From the NCBI RefSeq assembly GCF_025210605.1, contig NZ_JAOARI010000026.1, positions 1 through 50,027 on the forward strand: DNA of 50,027 nt. The letters are read 5' to 3'. Each line of letters begins with the position of its first letter. The first letter of the stretch is position 1. Origin of the DNA: Halodesulfovibrio sp. (GTDB lineage Bacteria > Desulfobacterota > Desulfovibrionia > Desulfovibrionales > Desulfovibrionaceae). The position numbers were made by a program, and so were the translations under genes. Below the pieces are notes generated by a model. That model was not told the origin of the DNA. It saw nothing but the letters and a program-made list of their open reading frames with translations, and did no database searches. Shown here piece after piece: positions 41,169 to 50,027 of the stretch.

Positions 41169-43745
41169 TTAGGGCATGTGTTGCTCAAGCTTAGTCATCT
41201 TGAAGTCGAGAACGTCAAAGCCCGGTGTAATTGCTTTAACAATATTAACTGGTGAGACATAAATGTCTGTCCAGTCAAGAGTGATGGTAATGTCGTCTTC
41301 GTTAAAGATAACCTTTGCAAAGACAGGGCGGACGTCCATAGTGCGTTCGCCTTTTTTGGTGGTACGCGTCCACATGATAGACTCTTCTTCGAGCATGTCT
41401 TTAAAAGCTTGAATAAAGTCTGCTTTGCGCTCTTCATTACCTGCATATTCTACTTTGAATGTTTCTGCATATGGTTGTGCCTGCTTTTTCGCCATAGAAA
41501 GACGTTCAACAGCAACTGGATGCATGCCGGATGGAAACGCAGAAATAAGCTTTTTGAAAACTTCTTCCGGTGTGAATGGTTCGCGGATGAATATGTTTAC
41601 CCATTCTTTTTTACTTGCAACCCCAATTGGTAAAGCACGACCAAAGGAGATAAGCGGCAATGGATGGAAGCCCTGCGAGAAGGTGAGCGGCAGTTCTACA
41701 CGGCGAAAAATACGCTCGAAAATAGACTGAAGTTCTAACTGTGAAAGAAATACTGAAGTATCTTCTTTACTGTACCAAATTCGCAAGTGCGCTGCTTTTA
41801 CGGTAAGATGCTCGGCAAGTTTCGGCGGCTTATTAGACACAGCGGACTTGATAACGATACGACCTTTCTCATCAAGCTCAATTTCATGTGCCTGCTGATC
41901 TCGCGCTTCGTTGTTAAGAACATTTTTATATTTGGTGTCTTCGGTGAGGCGCTCAAGTTTGGATTCTTTTGCCCCTTTATCACATGCACCGCAGACCCGA
42001 CATGCTCCGTAGCGACAGTCATCTGTAACTTTTTCTTCTTTTGCGCGTTGTAATTCACGAAGAAGAAATTCTTTTGTTACGCCGTTGTTGAGGTGATCCC
42101 ATGGCAGAGCAGCGTCAACATCGCGGCTGCCAGTGTATTCATCAACGGTGAGGCCGTGCTCTTCAACAGCTTCAAGGTACGGATCGATAGAAAAATGTTC
42201 TACCCAGCTGCTGAATACAGCACCCTTGTTGTAGGCAGTTTCTACAACATCAGCAAGGCGACGGTCACCACGGGAGAAAATGCCTTCCAGCATGCTGGAT
42301 TCTGGCTCGTGCCAGCGCATACGCATATTTTTTTCCTGCTTGAACTTGTCGCGCAGGTACTGAATGCGGTTGCGGATTTCGTCATATGAAATTTGTGGTT
42401 CCCACTGGAACGGTGTGTTCGGTTTAGGAACAAATGGTGAAATGCCTGCGGTAACCTGAATTCGTTTGCCTGCTGCACCGCGTACTTTGCGGCAAAGCTC
42501 AACGATGGCATCAAGGTCTTCGTAGGTTTCAGTCGGCAGACCGATCATAAAGTACAGTTTTACCTGCTGCCAGCCATGCTGGAACAGTTTACGTACATGG
42601 GTGATAATGGCTTCTTCAGTGATGCCTTTGTTAATCACATCTCGCATACGCTGGCTGCCAGCTTCCGGTGCGAGAGTTGCACCAGTGCGGCGGATAGATG
42701 CCATTTTTTCCATGATGTCATCATCAATGGAGCCTACACGTAGCGATGGCAGTGAAACTGAAACTTGTTCCTGTGAGCAACGGTCAACCGTATTCATGAA
42801 CAGCTCTTTAAGAGCAGAGAAGTCGCCTGTTGATAACGAAAGGAAAGAAAGGTCATCATACCCTGTGGTTGTGAGGCTTTCCTGTACAATCTTTTCAACA
42901 TTGGTAACGGAGCGCTCGCGTGCAGGGCGGTAGGTCATACCTGCCTGACAAAAACGGCATCCACGGGTACAACCGCGTGCAATCTCAAGGGCGAGACGGC
43001 TGTGCACTGCACCAAAAGGAATTGGCTGGCTGGTTGGAAACTCTGCATCGTTCATATCTGGCACAACACGACGGGTAGGACGTGCTGTAATGTCTTCAGT
43101 AGGAACTAATGTTGCATTGTCTTCTTTCTGCTTAAAGAAAGAAGGTACGTATACGCCCGGAATTTTTGCTGCGCGGAGAAGGAACTCATGGCGTGAGGTA
43201 TTTTCTTTTTTACACTGCTCAAGGGTGTCAAGAAGCTCTACCATCATGGACTCGCCTTCACCGAGAGTCATAAGATCCATAAATGGTGCAAGTGGCTCAG
43301 CGGATAACGTACATCCGCCACCAGCCATGATGATAGGGGTATCCAGAGAGTTTCCGCGGTCAGCGGTGCGGTATGGAATGCCGCTTAAATCCAGCATGTA
43401 CAGAATGTTGGTGTAGCAAAGCTCGTGGGTTACGTGGAACCCTACCATGTCGAGTTTGCCAAGCGGGGTATCGGACTCCAGCGTTGCAAGCGATGCATTA
43501 TGGTCGCGCAGTACCTGTGCAGTCTCTACACAAGGGGTGAAAACACGTTCTGCCCACCAGTTTTCGCGTTCGTTAAGAATTCCGTAAAGAATTTTTTGAC
43601 CAAGGTAAGACATGCCCACTTCGTACATGTCCGGAAACGCAAGGGCGATATGGATAGAAATGTCCTTACCTTGTTTATGAATGGTTCCTTCTTCAGTGCC
43701 GAGGTAGCGGCTTGGCTTTGGAACCAGTTGCAGCAATTCACGCAT
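41169..43745 (-). CDS. B12-binding-domain-type radical SAM protein fused to DUF2344
   Basis: 858 residues. The N-terminal part (about 25-240) is the cobalamin-binding-like domain of the TIGR03960 group; the radical SAM domain follows with the cluster Cys at 259, 263 and 266 (CTRGCRFC). A Cys-rich linker (RYGACRVCGACDKGAK, about 620) could hold further iron-sulfur, and the C-terminal part (about 650-858) is DUF2344. These fused proteins are found in anaerobes and in some genomes lie near rnc or ribosome genes; the substrate is unknown, a tRNA or rRNA modification being a reasonable guess. ATG 43745 after AAGGA. Confidence 0.9.
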   Translation of the reverse strand: MRELLQLVPKPSRYLGTEEGTIHKQGKDISIHIALAFPDMYEVGMSYLGQKILYGILNERENWWAERVFTPCVETAQVLRDHNASLATLESDTPLGKLDMVGFHVTHELCYTNILYMLDLSGIPYRTADRGNSLDTPIIMAGGGCTLSAEPLAPFMDLMTLGEGESMMVELLDTLEQCKKENTSRHEFLLRAAKIPGVYVPSFFKQKEDNATLVPTEDITARPTRRVVPDMNDAEFPTSQPIPFGAVHSRLALEIARGCTRGCRFCQAGMTYRPARERSVTNVEKIVQESLTTTGYDDLSFLSLSTGDFSALKELFMNTVDRCSQEQVSVSLPSLRVGSIDDDIMEKMASIRRTGATLAPEAGSQRMRDVINKGITEEAIITHVRKLFQHGWQQVKLYFMIGLPTETYEDLDAIVELCRKVRGAAGKRIQVTAGISPFVPKPNTPFQWEPQISYDEIRNRIQYLRDKFKQEKNMRMRWHEPESSMLEGIFSRGDRRLADVVETAYNKGAVFSSWVEHFSIDPYLEAVEEHGLTVDEYTGSRDVDAALPWDHLNNGVTKEFLLRELQRAKEEKVTDDCRYGACRVCGACDKGAKESKLERLTEDTKYKNVLNNEARDQQAHEIELDEKGRIVIKSAVSNKPPKLAEHLTVKAAHLRIWYSKEDTSVFLSQLELQSIFERIFRRVELPLTFSQGFHPLPLISFGRALPIGVASKKEWVNIFIREPFTPEEVFKKLISAFPSGMHPVAVERLSMAKKQAQPYAETFKVEYAGNEERKADFIQAFKDMLEEESIMWTRTTKKGERTMDVRPVFAKVIFNEDDITITLDWTDIYVSPVNIVKAITPGFDVLDFKMTKLEQHMP

Positions 43746-43898
43746 GGAGTATCCTTATACAGAGGTTTCAGTCGGTTGGAAAAATACGACAGGAAAAGCT
43801 TCCTCATATTTTTTTCACGACGGTAGCTCACCAAAAATTACTGGCGTCAACTACCGGACTGAGGTTCCGTAAAAAGTTATGTTGTGCAAAATAGGGAA

Positions 43899-43920
43899 GA
43901 GGCGGCATACCTGCCGCCTC
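43899..43920. terminator. Intergenic hairpin upstream of the radical SAM gene
   Basis: A 9-bp perfect stem, GAGGCGGCA (43899-43907) with TGCCGCCTC (43912-43920). No T-run on either side, so it is a weak terminator or mRNA structure after the gene that ends at 43948. Confidence 0.5.
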
Positions 43921-43947
43921 TCATAAAAACTAGTAAAATAAAAAATA

Positions 43948-44301
43948 TTATTTTTTCAGAAGCTGGGAGATGTCAGTAACATTACCGCCTGCGCCACCCT
44001 GAAGGTCAAGGTTGCCAAGACCACCGGTAGAAACGGTAAGGTTGGAAGTAGCTTCTAAGTATTTTGTTTTAAGATCTTCCGGACACTCTTTGTATTCGTA
44101 AATTACGTGTTCGGTAGAAATTTTAGCGTCGAAATCTTGCTCAAACGGGTAACCGAAAGGCAGGAGCATCATCTGAACGCCTTGCTGAGTAGGGACAGTC
44201 TGCAAAACAGCCACGTCAGTAAGCATATTATCTTCAACGTTTGCTTTGCCAATGAGCATGTCTCCGCTCACCAGTTTAACTAATTTAATTTCATAAGCCA
44301 T
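43948..44301 (-). CDS. Conserved protein, possible Sm-like fold
   Basis: 117 residues. Residues 2-60 contain strands with VKLVSGDMLIGKA and VPTQQGVQMMLLPFGYPF, the pattern of a small Sm-like beta barrel; the tail is low-complexity Gly/Leu (about 90-117). AAGGAG precedes the ATG at 44301, so the longer frame to 44352 is rejected. Conserved in sulfate reducers as far as I recall, function unknown. Confidence 0.75.
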   Translation of the reverse strand: MAYEIKLVKLVSGDMLIGKANVEDNMLTDVAVLQTVPTQQGVQMMLLPFGYPFEQDFDAKISTEHVIYEYKECPEDLKTKYLEATSNLTVSTGGLGNLDLQGGAGGNVTDISQLLKK

Positions 44302-44372
44302 GTTCTGCTCCTTAAAGTAAGTTCCGGCTTTAGGTAGGTATTCGTTCTGCAACTGTCAAGGTGTTCAGCGTG

Positions 44373-45557
44373 CTAATCTTTAGATGGCGTAATAAAAAGA
44401 ACGGTCATGCTTGCAACAGTCAGTATGCTGAAAATGGCAAAGCCGATTTGGAAGGAGAATACATCTCCGCAGTATCCCAAAAAATTCGGCATAATACCTG
44501 AGCCGATGATGCCGACAAACGGCATAGTAACAGCCAGCACAAGCGATTGTTCTTCTGCTGGAAAAAAATCGGAAAAGACCTTGAAGATTACAGGGAACAG
44601 CATAGCTGGAAATAGTGGTTGCGCAATTATTGCCGTTGTAAGGAGAGTTCCCTGAGTTGTTGCCATAAGAGCAAGACATATTGCACTGAGAAACAACCCC
44701 GCAAGGAGTAGAGGTCTGGCGCCGGTTTTGGATGAGATATACCCTGCACTGAGTGCCATAAAAGGCGTTGCCAGTCTGGATATAGCCAGTAGGCTATTGG
44801 CTTCGGCGCTAGTCATGTGCTGTTGGTTTACTAAAAAGAGTGGCAGCACATAGTACGGAGCTGTTTCAAGTGTCAGTCCTATGCCTACTAACACAAAAAA
44901 TATTAGGGTGTTGCGCTTTGTTGCAAGGCGTTTGAGTGTGGAGAATCGCGGTGCAGCGCCATTGCCGTGCCCACCCTTGCCCATGAATGCAAAAAAAACT
45001 GCCAGCAGCATGGATGCTACCCCTACACATTGCATTGTTCCTCGCCAGTCGGTGAAAGAAAGCATTAATTCGACAATAAACGGCGCGGAAATAAACGAAA
45101 GGTTAGGGGCTAGCTCATGGATAGATAATGCCTTGCTCAGGTTTTTTTTGTCTACCAGAGAACTTAGTGTTGCCATGCCGGATGGGAAATATAATCCGGC
45201 AGAAAGTCCGAATAGAAGTAAGCCAAGCTGTAATTGCAGATATGTTGTAGTCATGGACAACATAGTGAAGCTGGTGCCAGCTAAAAAAACGGATGCTGTA
45301 ACAATGTGCTTGTGTTTGCAATGTACGGCGAGAAAACTGTTTGCCAGCAAGCTGATACTTAATCCAACGGATCTGACTACAAGGAGACTGGTGGTTACAG
45401 TGTTGGAAAAGTTAAATTCTTGCTGAATCGATACGAGCAACGGCGAAAGAAGTGCGCGTTCTACGCAGTTGAAATAGAAAAGAAGCGCAATGAGACAAAG
45501 ATATGGAAAAGCCGTGCGAAATGGCAGTACGCCTTGGTAGTGTTTGTCTGTAGGCAT
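44373..45557 (-). CDS. MFS transporter
   Basis: 394 residues with about 12 membrane segments. The N-terminal half contains CVERALLSPLLVSIQQEF (TM1 end) and a degenerate motif between TM2 and TM3; it is closest in style to sugar/drug-type MFS proteins, without substrate clues. No ribosome binding site is evident before ATG 45557. Single gene; the terminator at 45664 belongs to the gene upstream of it. Confidence 0.8.
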   Translation of the reverse strand: MPTDKHYQGVLPFRTAFPYLCLIALLFYFNCVERALLSPLLVSIQQEFNFSNTVTTSLLVVRSVGLSISLLANSFLAVHCKHKHIVTASVFLAGTSFTMLSMTTTYLQLQLGLLLFGLSAGLYFPSGMATLSSLVDKKNLSKALSIHELAPNLSFISAPFIVELMLSFTDWRGTMQCVGVASMLLAVFFAFMGKGGHGNGAAPRFSTLKRLATKRNTLIFFVLVGIGLTLETAPYYVLPLFLVNQQHMTSAEANSLLAISRLATPFMALSAGYISSKTGARPLLLAGLFLSAICLALMATTQGTLLTTAIIAQPLFPAMLFPVIFKVFSDFFPAEEQSLVLAVTMPFVGIIGSGIMPNFLGYCGDVFSFQIGFAIFSILTVASMTVLFITPSKD

Positions 45558-45663
45558 GGAATTTTTGTGTGAAGAGCGTTAATGTGTGCGGATGAGTTTG
45601 AGAGAACCAACAACGTGAATGTGAGAAGCCGAAATGCGTCGTTTAAGCAATTGCTATAGTAAA

Positions 45664-45705
45664 AAGGCTGAGAAAAACTTTGGTAAGCAAGTTTTTCTCA
45701 GCCTT
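45664..45705 (-). terminator. Terminator of the BioD-like/DRTGG gene
   Basis: A 17-bp perfect stem, AAGGCTGAGAAAAACTT (45664-45680) with its complement (45689-45705), and TTTTT in the minus direction. Confidence 0.93.
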
Positions 45706-45714
45706 ATGTAATCA

Positions 45715-46788
45715 CTACTTGTTAACTAGCCCCATGCGTTCTTTGATGTATTCAAAGTCGATTGAGGAGCTGACGAGCTGAGCACCCTGACGAATTTTTA
45801 TAACATCACGTAGCTTGTGTCTGGAAAGAATAGCTTCCATTTTCTTTGCTACGGTGTAGGTGTCATCGCGCACTACAACAATAGGAATATTTAACACTTC
45901 AGAACGGGTAAGAATAATGTCATTAGGGTAAAGGTTACCGGTTAACACAAGGCACGGGCAGTTACCTTCAAGGGCAACAAGTTGTACGTCGGAACGGTCA
46001 CCACCAACAATAACGGCAGAATTTTTATTCTTACGGAAATGAGTCATAAAGTTTTCAACCTGCATTGTGCCGATAAGGAAGTTTTCTACAACTTTTTCGG
46101 ACTTTGAAGCACAGGAGATAACTTTTCCGCCGAGCCGTTCTGCAAGGTCGCTAACCCTGATGGCTCCCATGAGCGGGTCTTTAGGAATGACTCCCAGAAC
46201 TTTAATGTCATTGCGCTCAAGGAATGGCTTAATGAGTCCTTCTACTTCATTCATAAAGCTGGAAGGAATGTCATTCAAGATAACACCTGCAAGGCTGTCC
46301 CCAAGAACATCCTTAAGTACTACAAGGTAGTCGTAGTTCAGTTCTTTATCGAGGCGGTCAATGACAACAATTTGTAAGCCAAGTTCTTTAGCAACACGCA
46401 TGCCGTCGATGTTACAGTAACGACCTGAATACATAGAGCCGGAACCGGCAACAACCATGGCATCTTTGCCTTTAGCAAGCTGTTCGTACCCATGCTTAAT
46501 GGATGGCATAAGGTCGTCATACTGTCCGCTGAAGGCACGTACTTTAAAGTCTTGCGTTACAACAACTGGGCTGACAAATTCGGGCGGCGCGTCCTGTCCA
46601 AGAATATCTTGAACAAAGAAAGCATCCTGATCTCCGAGAATGCCATCGCGCTCTTCCGGTACTGCTCCAACCGGTTTCATGTAGCCTACATCAAACCCTT
46701 CTTTTTGAAGACGCAGGCCAATACCCATAACAACCATGTTTTTACCGGAGTATCCGGAAGTAGAGCCAATGTAGATTCCTGCAGCCAT
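45715..46788 (-). CDS. BioD-like (AAA_26) plus DRTGG domain protein
   Basis: 357 residues. The N-terminal domain (about 1-210) is a dethiobiotin-synthetase-like P-loop fold with the P-loop GSTSGYSGKN (8-17), where the usual Thr/Ser after GK is Asn. The C-terminal domain (about 210-330) is DRTGG with the variant VGGDRSD. The same pair forms the N-terminal half of long phosphotransacetylases; standalone proteins are often near pta/ackA. It may act as a regulator or nucleotide sensor. AGGAGG precedes ATG 46788. Confidence 0.85.
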   Translation of the reverse strand: MAAGIYIGSTSGYSGKNMVVMGIGLRLQKEGFDVGYMKPVGAVPEERDGILGDQDAFFVQDILGQDAPPEFVSPVVVTQDFKVRAFSGQYDDLMPSIKHGYEQLAKGKDAMVVAGSGSMYSGRYCNIDGMRVAKELGLQIVVIDRLDKELNYDYLVVLKDVLGDSLAGVILNDIPSSFMNEVEGLIKPFLERNDIKVLGVIPKDPLMGAIRVSDLAERLGGKVISCASKSEKVVENFLIGTMQVENFMTHFRKNKNSAVIVGGDRSDVQLVALEGNCPCLVLTGNLYPNDIILTRSEVLNIPIVVVRDDTYTVAKKMEAILSRHKLRDVIKIRQGAQLVSSSIDFEYIKERMGLVNK

Positions 46789-47302
46789 TGCGTCCTCCTG
46801 TCGAAAAAACTATATAATAACTCTGTGTTAGCAGGTTGCAAATTTGCAAAAAATTCTACCACAGATGTCAAAACAATATCATAAAAAGTAGTCCGCCGTG
46901 AATAGAAGGCAAACTAAAAATGTATAATGAATACTATACCGCTGTGTAAGCTGATGTGCGCTAACCACTCTGCGTATTATACCAGAGAAAATCAAGAAAG
47001 ATATTCATTGTTTTCAGGTTATGAGAAAAGTAGGTATGGGTGTTTGGTGCTTATCTAATTGAGTGAAAACGGCGTATGTGTAGTGTATAGTGTATAACTG
47101 TGTTTTTCAAAACAGTTTTCGGTATAATCGACATAATAAGCGGCATCTGTATTTACATGCAGCCAAAAAAAAGATAACCGCCAATGCAAACTTATACGGT
47201 CACAGTATGCTGTTGACAAGACTTGGGTACAAAAGGCAGTCATGTCTTTTTTACTCAGGCGGTTGTTGGCAGAAAAGCACCATTGTGTGCGAGAAGGATA
47301 GT
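46789..47302. other. Gene-poor region before rnc
   Basis: About 510 bases. TATAAT at 47121-47126 is a possible -10 without a good -35, and TTGACA at 47212 has no fitting -10. The rnc frame is open to 47090, but without a ribosome binding site or similarity. Nothing else is supported. Confidence 0.45.
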
Positions 47303-47983
47303 ATGCTCGAAAGATTGCAAGAACATATTCGTTATACATTTACTCAAATTTCTTTGCTTGAAACAGCTCTCACGCATAGTTCTTTTGCAAATGAACATGG
47401 CGGGGCGATAGAACATAACGAACGATTAGAATTTTTAGGAGATGCAGTTCTTGAAATCTGCGTTTCTGAACGGCTATTTGCCAAGTTTCCTAAAGCCAGA
47501 GAGGGTGTGTTAACCCGTATGCGTGCAAAGTTGGTGAGCAAGCCTTCTCTTGCTGCTCTAGCTATTGAAATGCAGTTGGACAAATATTTGAAGCTTGGAA
47601 AAGGTGAAGAAGCACAAGGTGGTCGTGACAGGCACTCTTTATTGAGTGATGCTTTTGAAGCGGTGCTCGGTGCAGTTTTCCTTGATGGCGGCTACGATAG
47701 TGCGCTTGCTTATATTGATAACGTCTTTGAAAGTAAGTGGCCAAATGAGCCTGAAACAACAAAAGCAAAAGACTACAAAAGCCGTTTGCAGGAACTTACG
47801 CAAAAGAAATTTAAAGACCGTCCTTCCTATACTCTCAAGAGTAGTAAAGGTCCTGAACACGCCAAAGTTTTTGAGGTGGAGCTTGGGTTACCGGATGGCA
47901 CAGTTGTTATTGCTGAAGGTCCTAGTGTAAAAAGGGCTGAACAATACGCTGCAAGCATTGCATTGGAGCGCTTTGAAGCCTAA
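47303..47983 (+). CDS. rnc: Ribonuclease III
   Basis: 226 residues. The catalytic signature [13 protein letters not shown] (about 39-51) and the second acidic site in [15 protein letters not shown] (about 115-129) are intact; a C-terminal dsRNA-binding domain spans about 155-224 ([23 protein letters not shown]). It processes rRNA and double-stranded regions of mRNAs. AAGGA stands four bases before ATG 47303. It is monocistronic here; the usual era or recO neighbour is missing. Confidence 0.95.
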   Translation: MLERLQEHIRYTFTQISLLETALTHSSFANEHGGAIEHNERLEFLGDAVLEICVSERLFAKFPKAREGVLTRMRAKLVSKPSLAALAIEMQLDKYLKLGKGEEAQGGRDRHSLLSDAFEAVLGAVFLDGGYDSALAYIDNVFESKWPNEPETTKAKDYKSRLQELTQKKFKDRPSYTLKSSKGPEHAKVFEVELGLPDGTVVIAEGPSVKRAEQYAASIALERFEA

Positions 47984-48080
47984 CTAAGCCCGTTGATACG
48001 TTTAGTTCTTGTCCTTGCTTACTTTTTCATAATAAATTTTTTTGTTGTGAGCTTATTTAAGGACGGGACAAAACTAATAA

Positions 48081-48112
48081 AAAAAGCCGGAGAATTTCTC
48101 CGGCTTTTTTTA
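48081..48112. terminator. Bidirectional terminator between rnc and flagellin
   Basis: A 13-bp stem, AAAAAGCCGGAGA (48081-48093) with TCTCCGGCTTTTT (48097-48109), a three-base loop, A and T tails on both sides. Confidence 0.94.
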
Positions 48113-48129
48113 TTGTATAGCAGCAGAGG

Positions 48130-49644
48130 TTACGAGCCTTGAAGTAATCTGCGTGCGGTTTCCGGCAAGGAGTTTGCCTGAACCAGCATTGCCATAGCTG
48201 CATTGGCTTGCAACTGTCTGCTTGTGAACAGCATCATTTCGTTGGCAACATCAACATCGGAAATGCGAGATTCTGATGCTTGTGCATTTTCACGTTGAAT
48301 AGAAATATTGTCGATTGAAGCAGAAAGGCGGTTTTGAGTCGCACCAATATGCGCATGAATGTTTTCAATCTTCAGCATTGCCTCTTTCAATCTTCCTAAA
48401 GATTCAAGGGCACCTTCTTTTGTCAGCAAGTTGTCGCCAGTTTCTACACCGATGTTAAGAGAGCGGGCTGAAACTTTGCCGATATGAATTGAATAGTTGT
48501 CCCCGAAGTCGTTCTGAGTACCAAATGCAAAGTTAACACTGAGAGCAGAATCTGTTTTGATGTTGAACTGCGCTAATTCAAGATCTTTTTTTGCTTGTGC
48601 AGTGTTTTCATTTACCTGCTCTTCTGTAAGTGTTGCAGGAGGAGTGACGGTGTGCTTAGGTACGGTTTTGTAGCTGACAGTATGGGTATCAGAATCAAAC
48701 TCGAATACAATGTTTCCATCATCACCGGAGTGTGCAGGATCTGTGCTGCTAGGGTCAACAAATGTTTCGGTGACTTGTCCTCGAGGGTATGATGCAGTTA
48801 CACGCAGCTGCTCACCAGCTTTTGTCTGAATTTTTCCTGTAGCAGGAAGATATTCCCAGCTTTTTCCACCGTCTTTTGAAATTTCGTAGCTAACGCTTGT
48901 AGCTTCACTTGGCTCATACTGTTTACTGAGACTGTATGTTTCTGAGCTGACTAACGTCTTTGCGCCAGCCGAAGGTTTTTCTGGGGTAACTGATGTTGTA
49001 CCGTCTTCATTGTAAACGTATGTCGCTTTTACCGGCGCGGCTGTGCCAGAGCCTGCTTCAGAAAATGTTGCGGTGGTGGTTACTGTGAAGCCGTTTTTAT
49101 TCTTATTGGCGAAAGCGATAGTGTCGCCAATGCCGATAGAATCTACTGTTTTTGTTGCAGTATCAACTGTTGCAGTACCAGCTGTTACTGGCGCTGCGTT
49201 ATGAACAGTAAAATTATGCTGATATCCCTTGAGCGGGAATAGGTTGTTGAACTCTGTGCCTTCTGAAATTCGAGTGATTTCTGCTGCAAGCTTTTGATAC
49301 TCTTGGTTGATAAATTCACGCTGACTAGCGTTGTATGTTCCGGTAGAAGCCTGTTGCGCTAATTCTTTCATGCGAATCAGCTGGGTATCAATAAGTCCAA
49401 GTGCGCCATCGGCAGTCTGAATCATGGAAATGCCATCGTTAGCATTACGGATTCCCTGATGGATAGTCGAAATATCCGCACGCATAATTTCTCGAATAGC
49501 AAGTCCAGCGGCATCATCCGCAGAGGTGTTGATGCGAAGACCGGAAGAAAGTCTACCGGTAGACGTCTCCATATTTTTATAGCTTTGATCGAGACTGTAT
49601 CTAGCATTAATTGCCAGCATATTGTGGTTAATGGCCAAAGACAT
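48130..49644 (-). CDS. Flagellin with an enlarged variable domain
   Basis: 504 residues. The N-terminal D0/D1 (about 1-145: SLAINHNMLAINARYSLDQS, SSGLRINTSADDAAGLAIRE) and C-terminal D1/D0 (about 410-504: NRLSASIDNISIQRENAQAS, ISDVDVANEMM) are typical. The exposed middle part (about 145-405) is larger than in usual 280-300-residue Desulfovibrio flagellins and contains beta-rich, Ig-like stretches (YEISKDGGKSWEYL). GGAGGT precedes ATG 49644. It is followed upstream by another flagellin gene, so the genes are in tandem. Confidence 0.93.
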   Translation of the reverse strand: MSLAINHNMLAINARYSLDQSYKNMETSTGRLSSGLRINTSADDAAGLAIREIMRADISTIHQGIRNANDGISMIQTADGALGLIDTQLIRMKELAQQASTGTYNASQREFINQEYQKLAAEITRISEGTEFNNLFPLKGYQHNFTVHNAAPVTAGTATVDTATKTVDSIGIGDTIAFANKNKNGFTVTTTATFSEAGSGTAAPVKATYVYNEDGTTSVTPEKPSAGAKTLVSSETYSLSKQYEPSEATSVSYEISKDGGKSWEYLPATGKIQTKAGEQLRVTASYPRGQVTETFVDPSSTDPAHSGDDGNIVFEFDSDTHTVSYKTVPKHTVTPPATLTEEQVNENTAQAKKDLELAQFNIKTDSALSVNFAFGTQNDFGDNYSIHIGKVSARSLNIGVETGDNLLTKEGALESLGRLKEAMLKIENIHAHIGATQNRLSASIDNISIQRENAQASESRISDVDVANEMMLFTSRQLQANAAMAMLVQANSLPETARRLLQGS

Positions 49645-49730
49645 ATTGTATAACCTCCGTGTTCTACAAAACTATCTATAGCAATGGCAAAATGTTGCGA
49701 GCCAATTGCGTTGTGCGGATGCGTTGAAAA

Positions 49731-49758
49731 AAGAGCTGGAGAATGTTCCCCAGCTCTT
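49731..49758 (-). terminator. Terminator of the second flagellin gene
   Basis: Stem AAGAGCTGG (49731-49739) with CCAGCTCTT (49750-49758); on the minus strand TTTTTT follows. Confidence 0.9.
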
Positions 49759-49783
49759 ATGAGTATATTAGGGGTGATCTATT

Positions 49784-50027
49784 CTAGCGAGCGTCAAGGA
49801 GTTTCTGAGCCATCTTTGGCAGTGAGTTTGCCTGAGCGAGCATGGAAACAGCAGCGTTCGTCATGATCTGTGTTCTGTTGAACTCAGTCATTTCTGTTGC
49901 TACGTCCACGTCGGAGATACGGGACTCAGAAGCCTGAAGGTTTTCTTTCTGAATAGACACGTTTTCAATGGTAGCGCTAAGGCGGTTCTGTGTGGAACCA
50001 AGTTCTGCACGGATTTTATCTTTACGA
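49784..50027 (-). CDS. Flagellin, C-terminal part (truncated by the window edge)
   Basis: The last 80 or so residues of a second flagellin: TQNRLSATIENVSIQKENLQ, then SRISDVDVATEMTEFNRTQ and the end SLPKMAQKLLDAR. It differs from the full gene at 48130 in many positions (TEFNRTQIMTN against MLFTSRQLQAN), so it is a distinct paralogue, closer to a common-length flagellin. The stop is TAG at 49784-49786. Confidence 0.93.
   Translation of the reverse strand, partial: RKDKIRAELGSTQNRLSATIENVSIQKENLQASESRISDVDVATEMTEFNRTQIMTNAAVSMLAQANSLPKMAQKLLDAR

Overview
The window reads as chromosome of a low- to mid-GC, marine-type Desulfovibrionaceae bacterium; Halodesulfovibrio is my best guess. The inference rests on the gene content: a general amino-acid ABC importer of Aap type, an argF-argG-argH block next to a UPF0280 gene, an iron alcohol dehydrogenase of 393 residues, flagellins, a two-part radical SAM protein, and several proteins familiar only from sulfate reducers. 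No rRNA, tRNA, insertion sequence or CRISPR array was found.

Layout. 1-4411: a SiaB/SiaC/SiaA-type phospho-switch operon with a chemoreceptor (MCP) gene inside it and no diguanylate cyclase. 4569-9584: a histidine kinase, a sigma54-type response regulator and, convergent to them, a Lon-type protease with a receiver domain inserted between its N-terminal region and its AAA+ module. 9584-13381: a promoter region with three phased TGCTGCAA elements and a good -24/-12 sigma54 promoter, followed by a six-gene operon (two small genes sharing an N-terminal motif, one of them fused to a USP-like domain, two small membrane proteins, a TauE/SafE permease and a tandem universal stress protein). 13512-16775: a Bcr/CflA-like efflux pump, small unknowns and UPF0280. 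17089-21183: arginine biosynthesis and an RRM RNA-binding protein. 21503-25940: the Aap-type importer, read leftward. 26904-33045: galM, alcohol dehydrogenase, tag, ilvE, a polytopic membrane protein and very small membrane proteins, including one of 23 residues. 33310-37022: a CpoB-like lipoprotein, a long DprA and a XerC-type recombinase. 37044-40893: an accessory stretch with a divergent repressor/HTH pair, a JAB/JAMM protease, and a second XRE regulator with a perfect 23-bp operator and a divergent structured RNA candidate. 41169-50027: radical SAM/DUF2344 protein, conserved unknown, MFS transporter, BioD-like/DRTGG protein, rnc, one full flagellin and the 3' end of a second.

How it fits together. 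The most interesting unit is 4569-13381. The kinase and sigma54 activator lie beside a sigma54 promoter with enhancer-like repeats, and the receiver domain of the Lon-type protease closely resembles that of the activator. I infer one signal pathway with two outputs, transcription of the TauE/USP operon and regulated proteolysis. This is a hypothesis from sequence and position only. The second area worth testing is 39912-40356, where an XRE repressor, its operator and a small structured RNA form a compact divergent switch.
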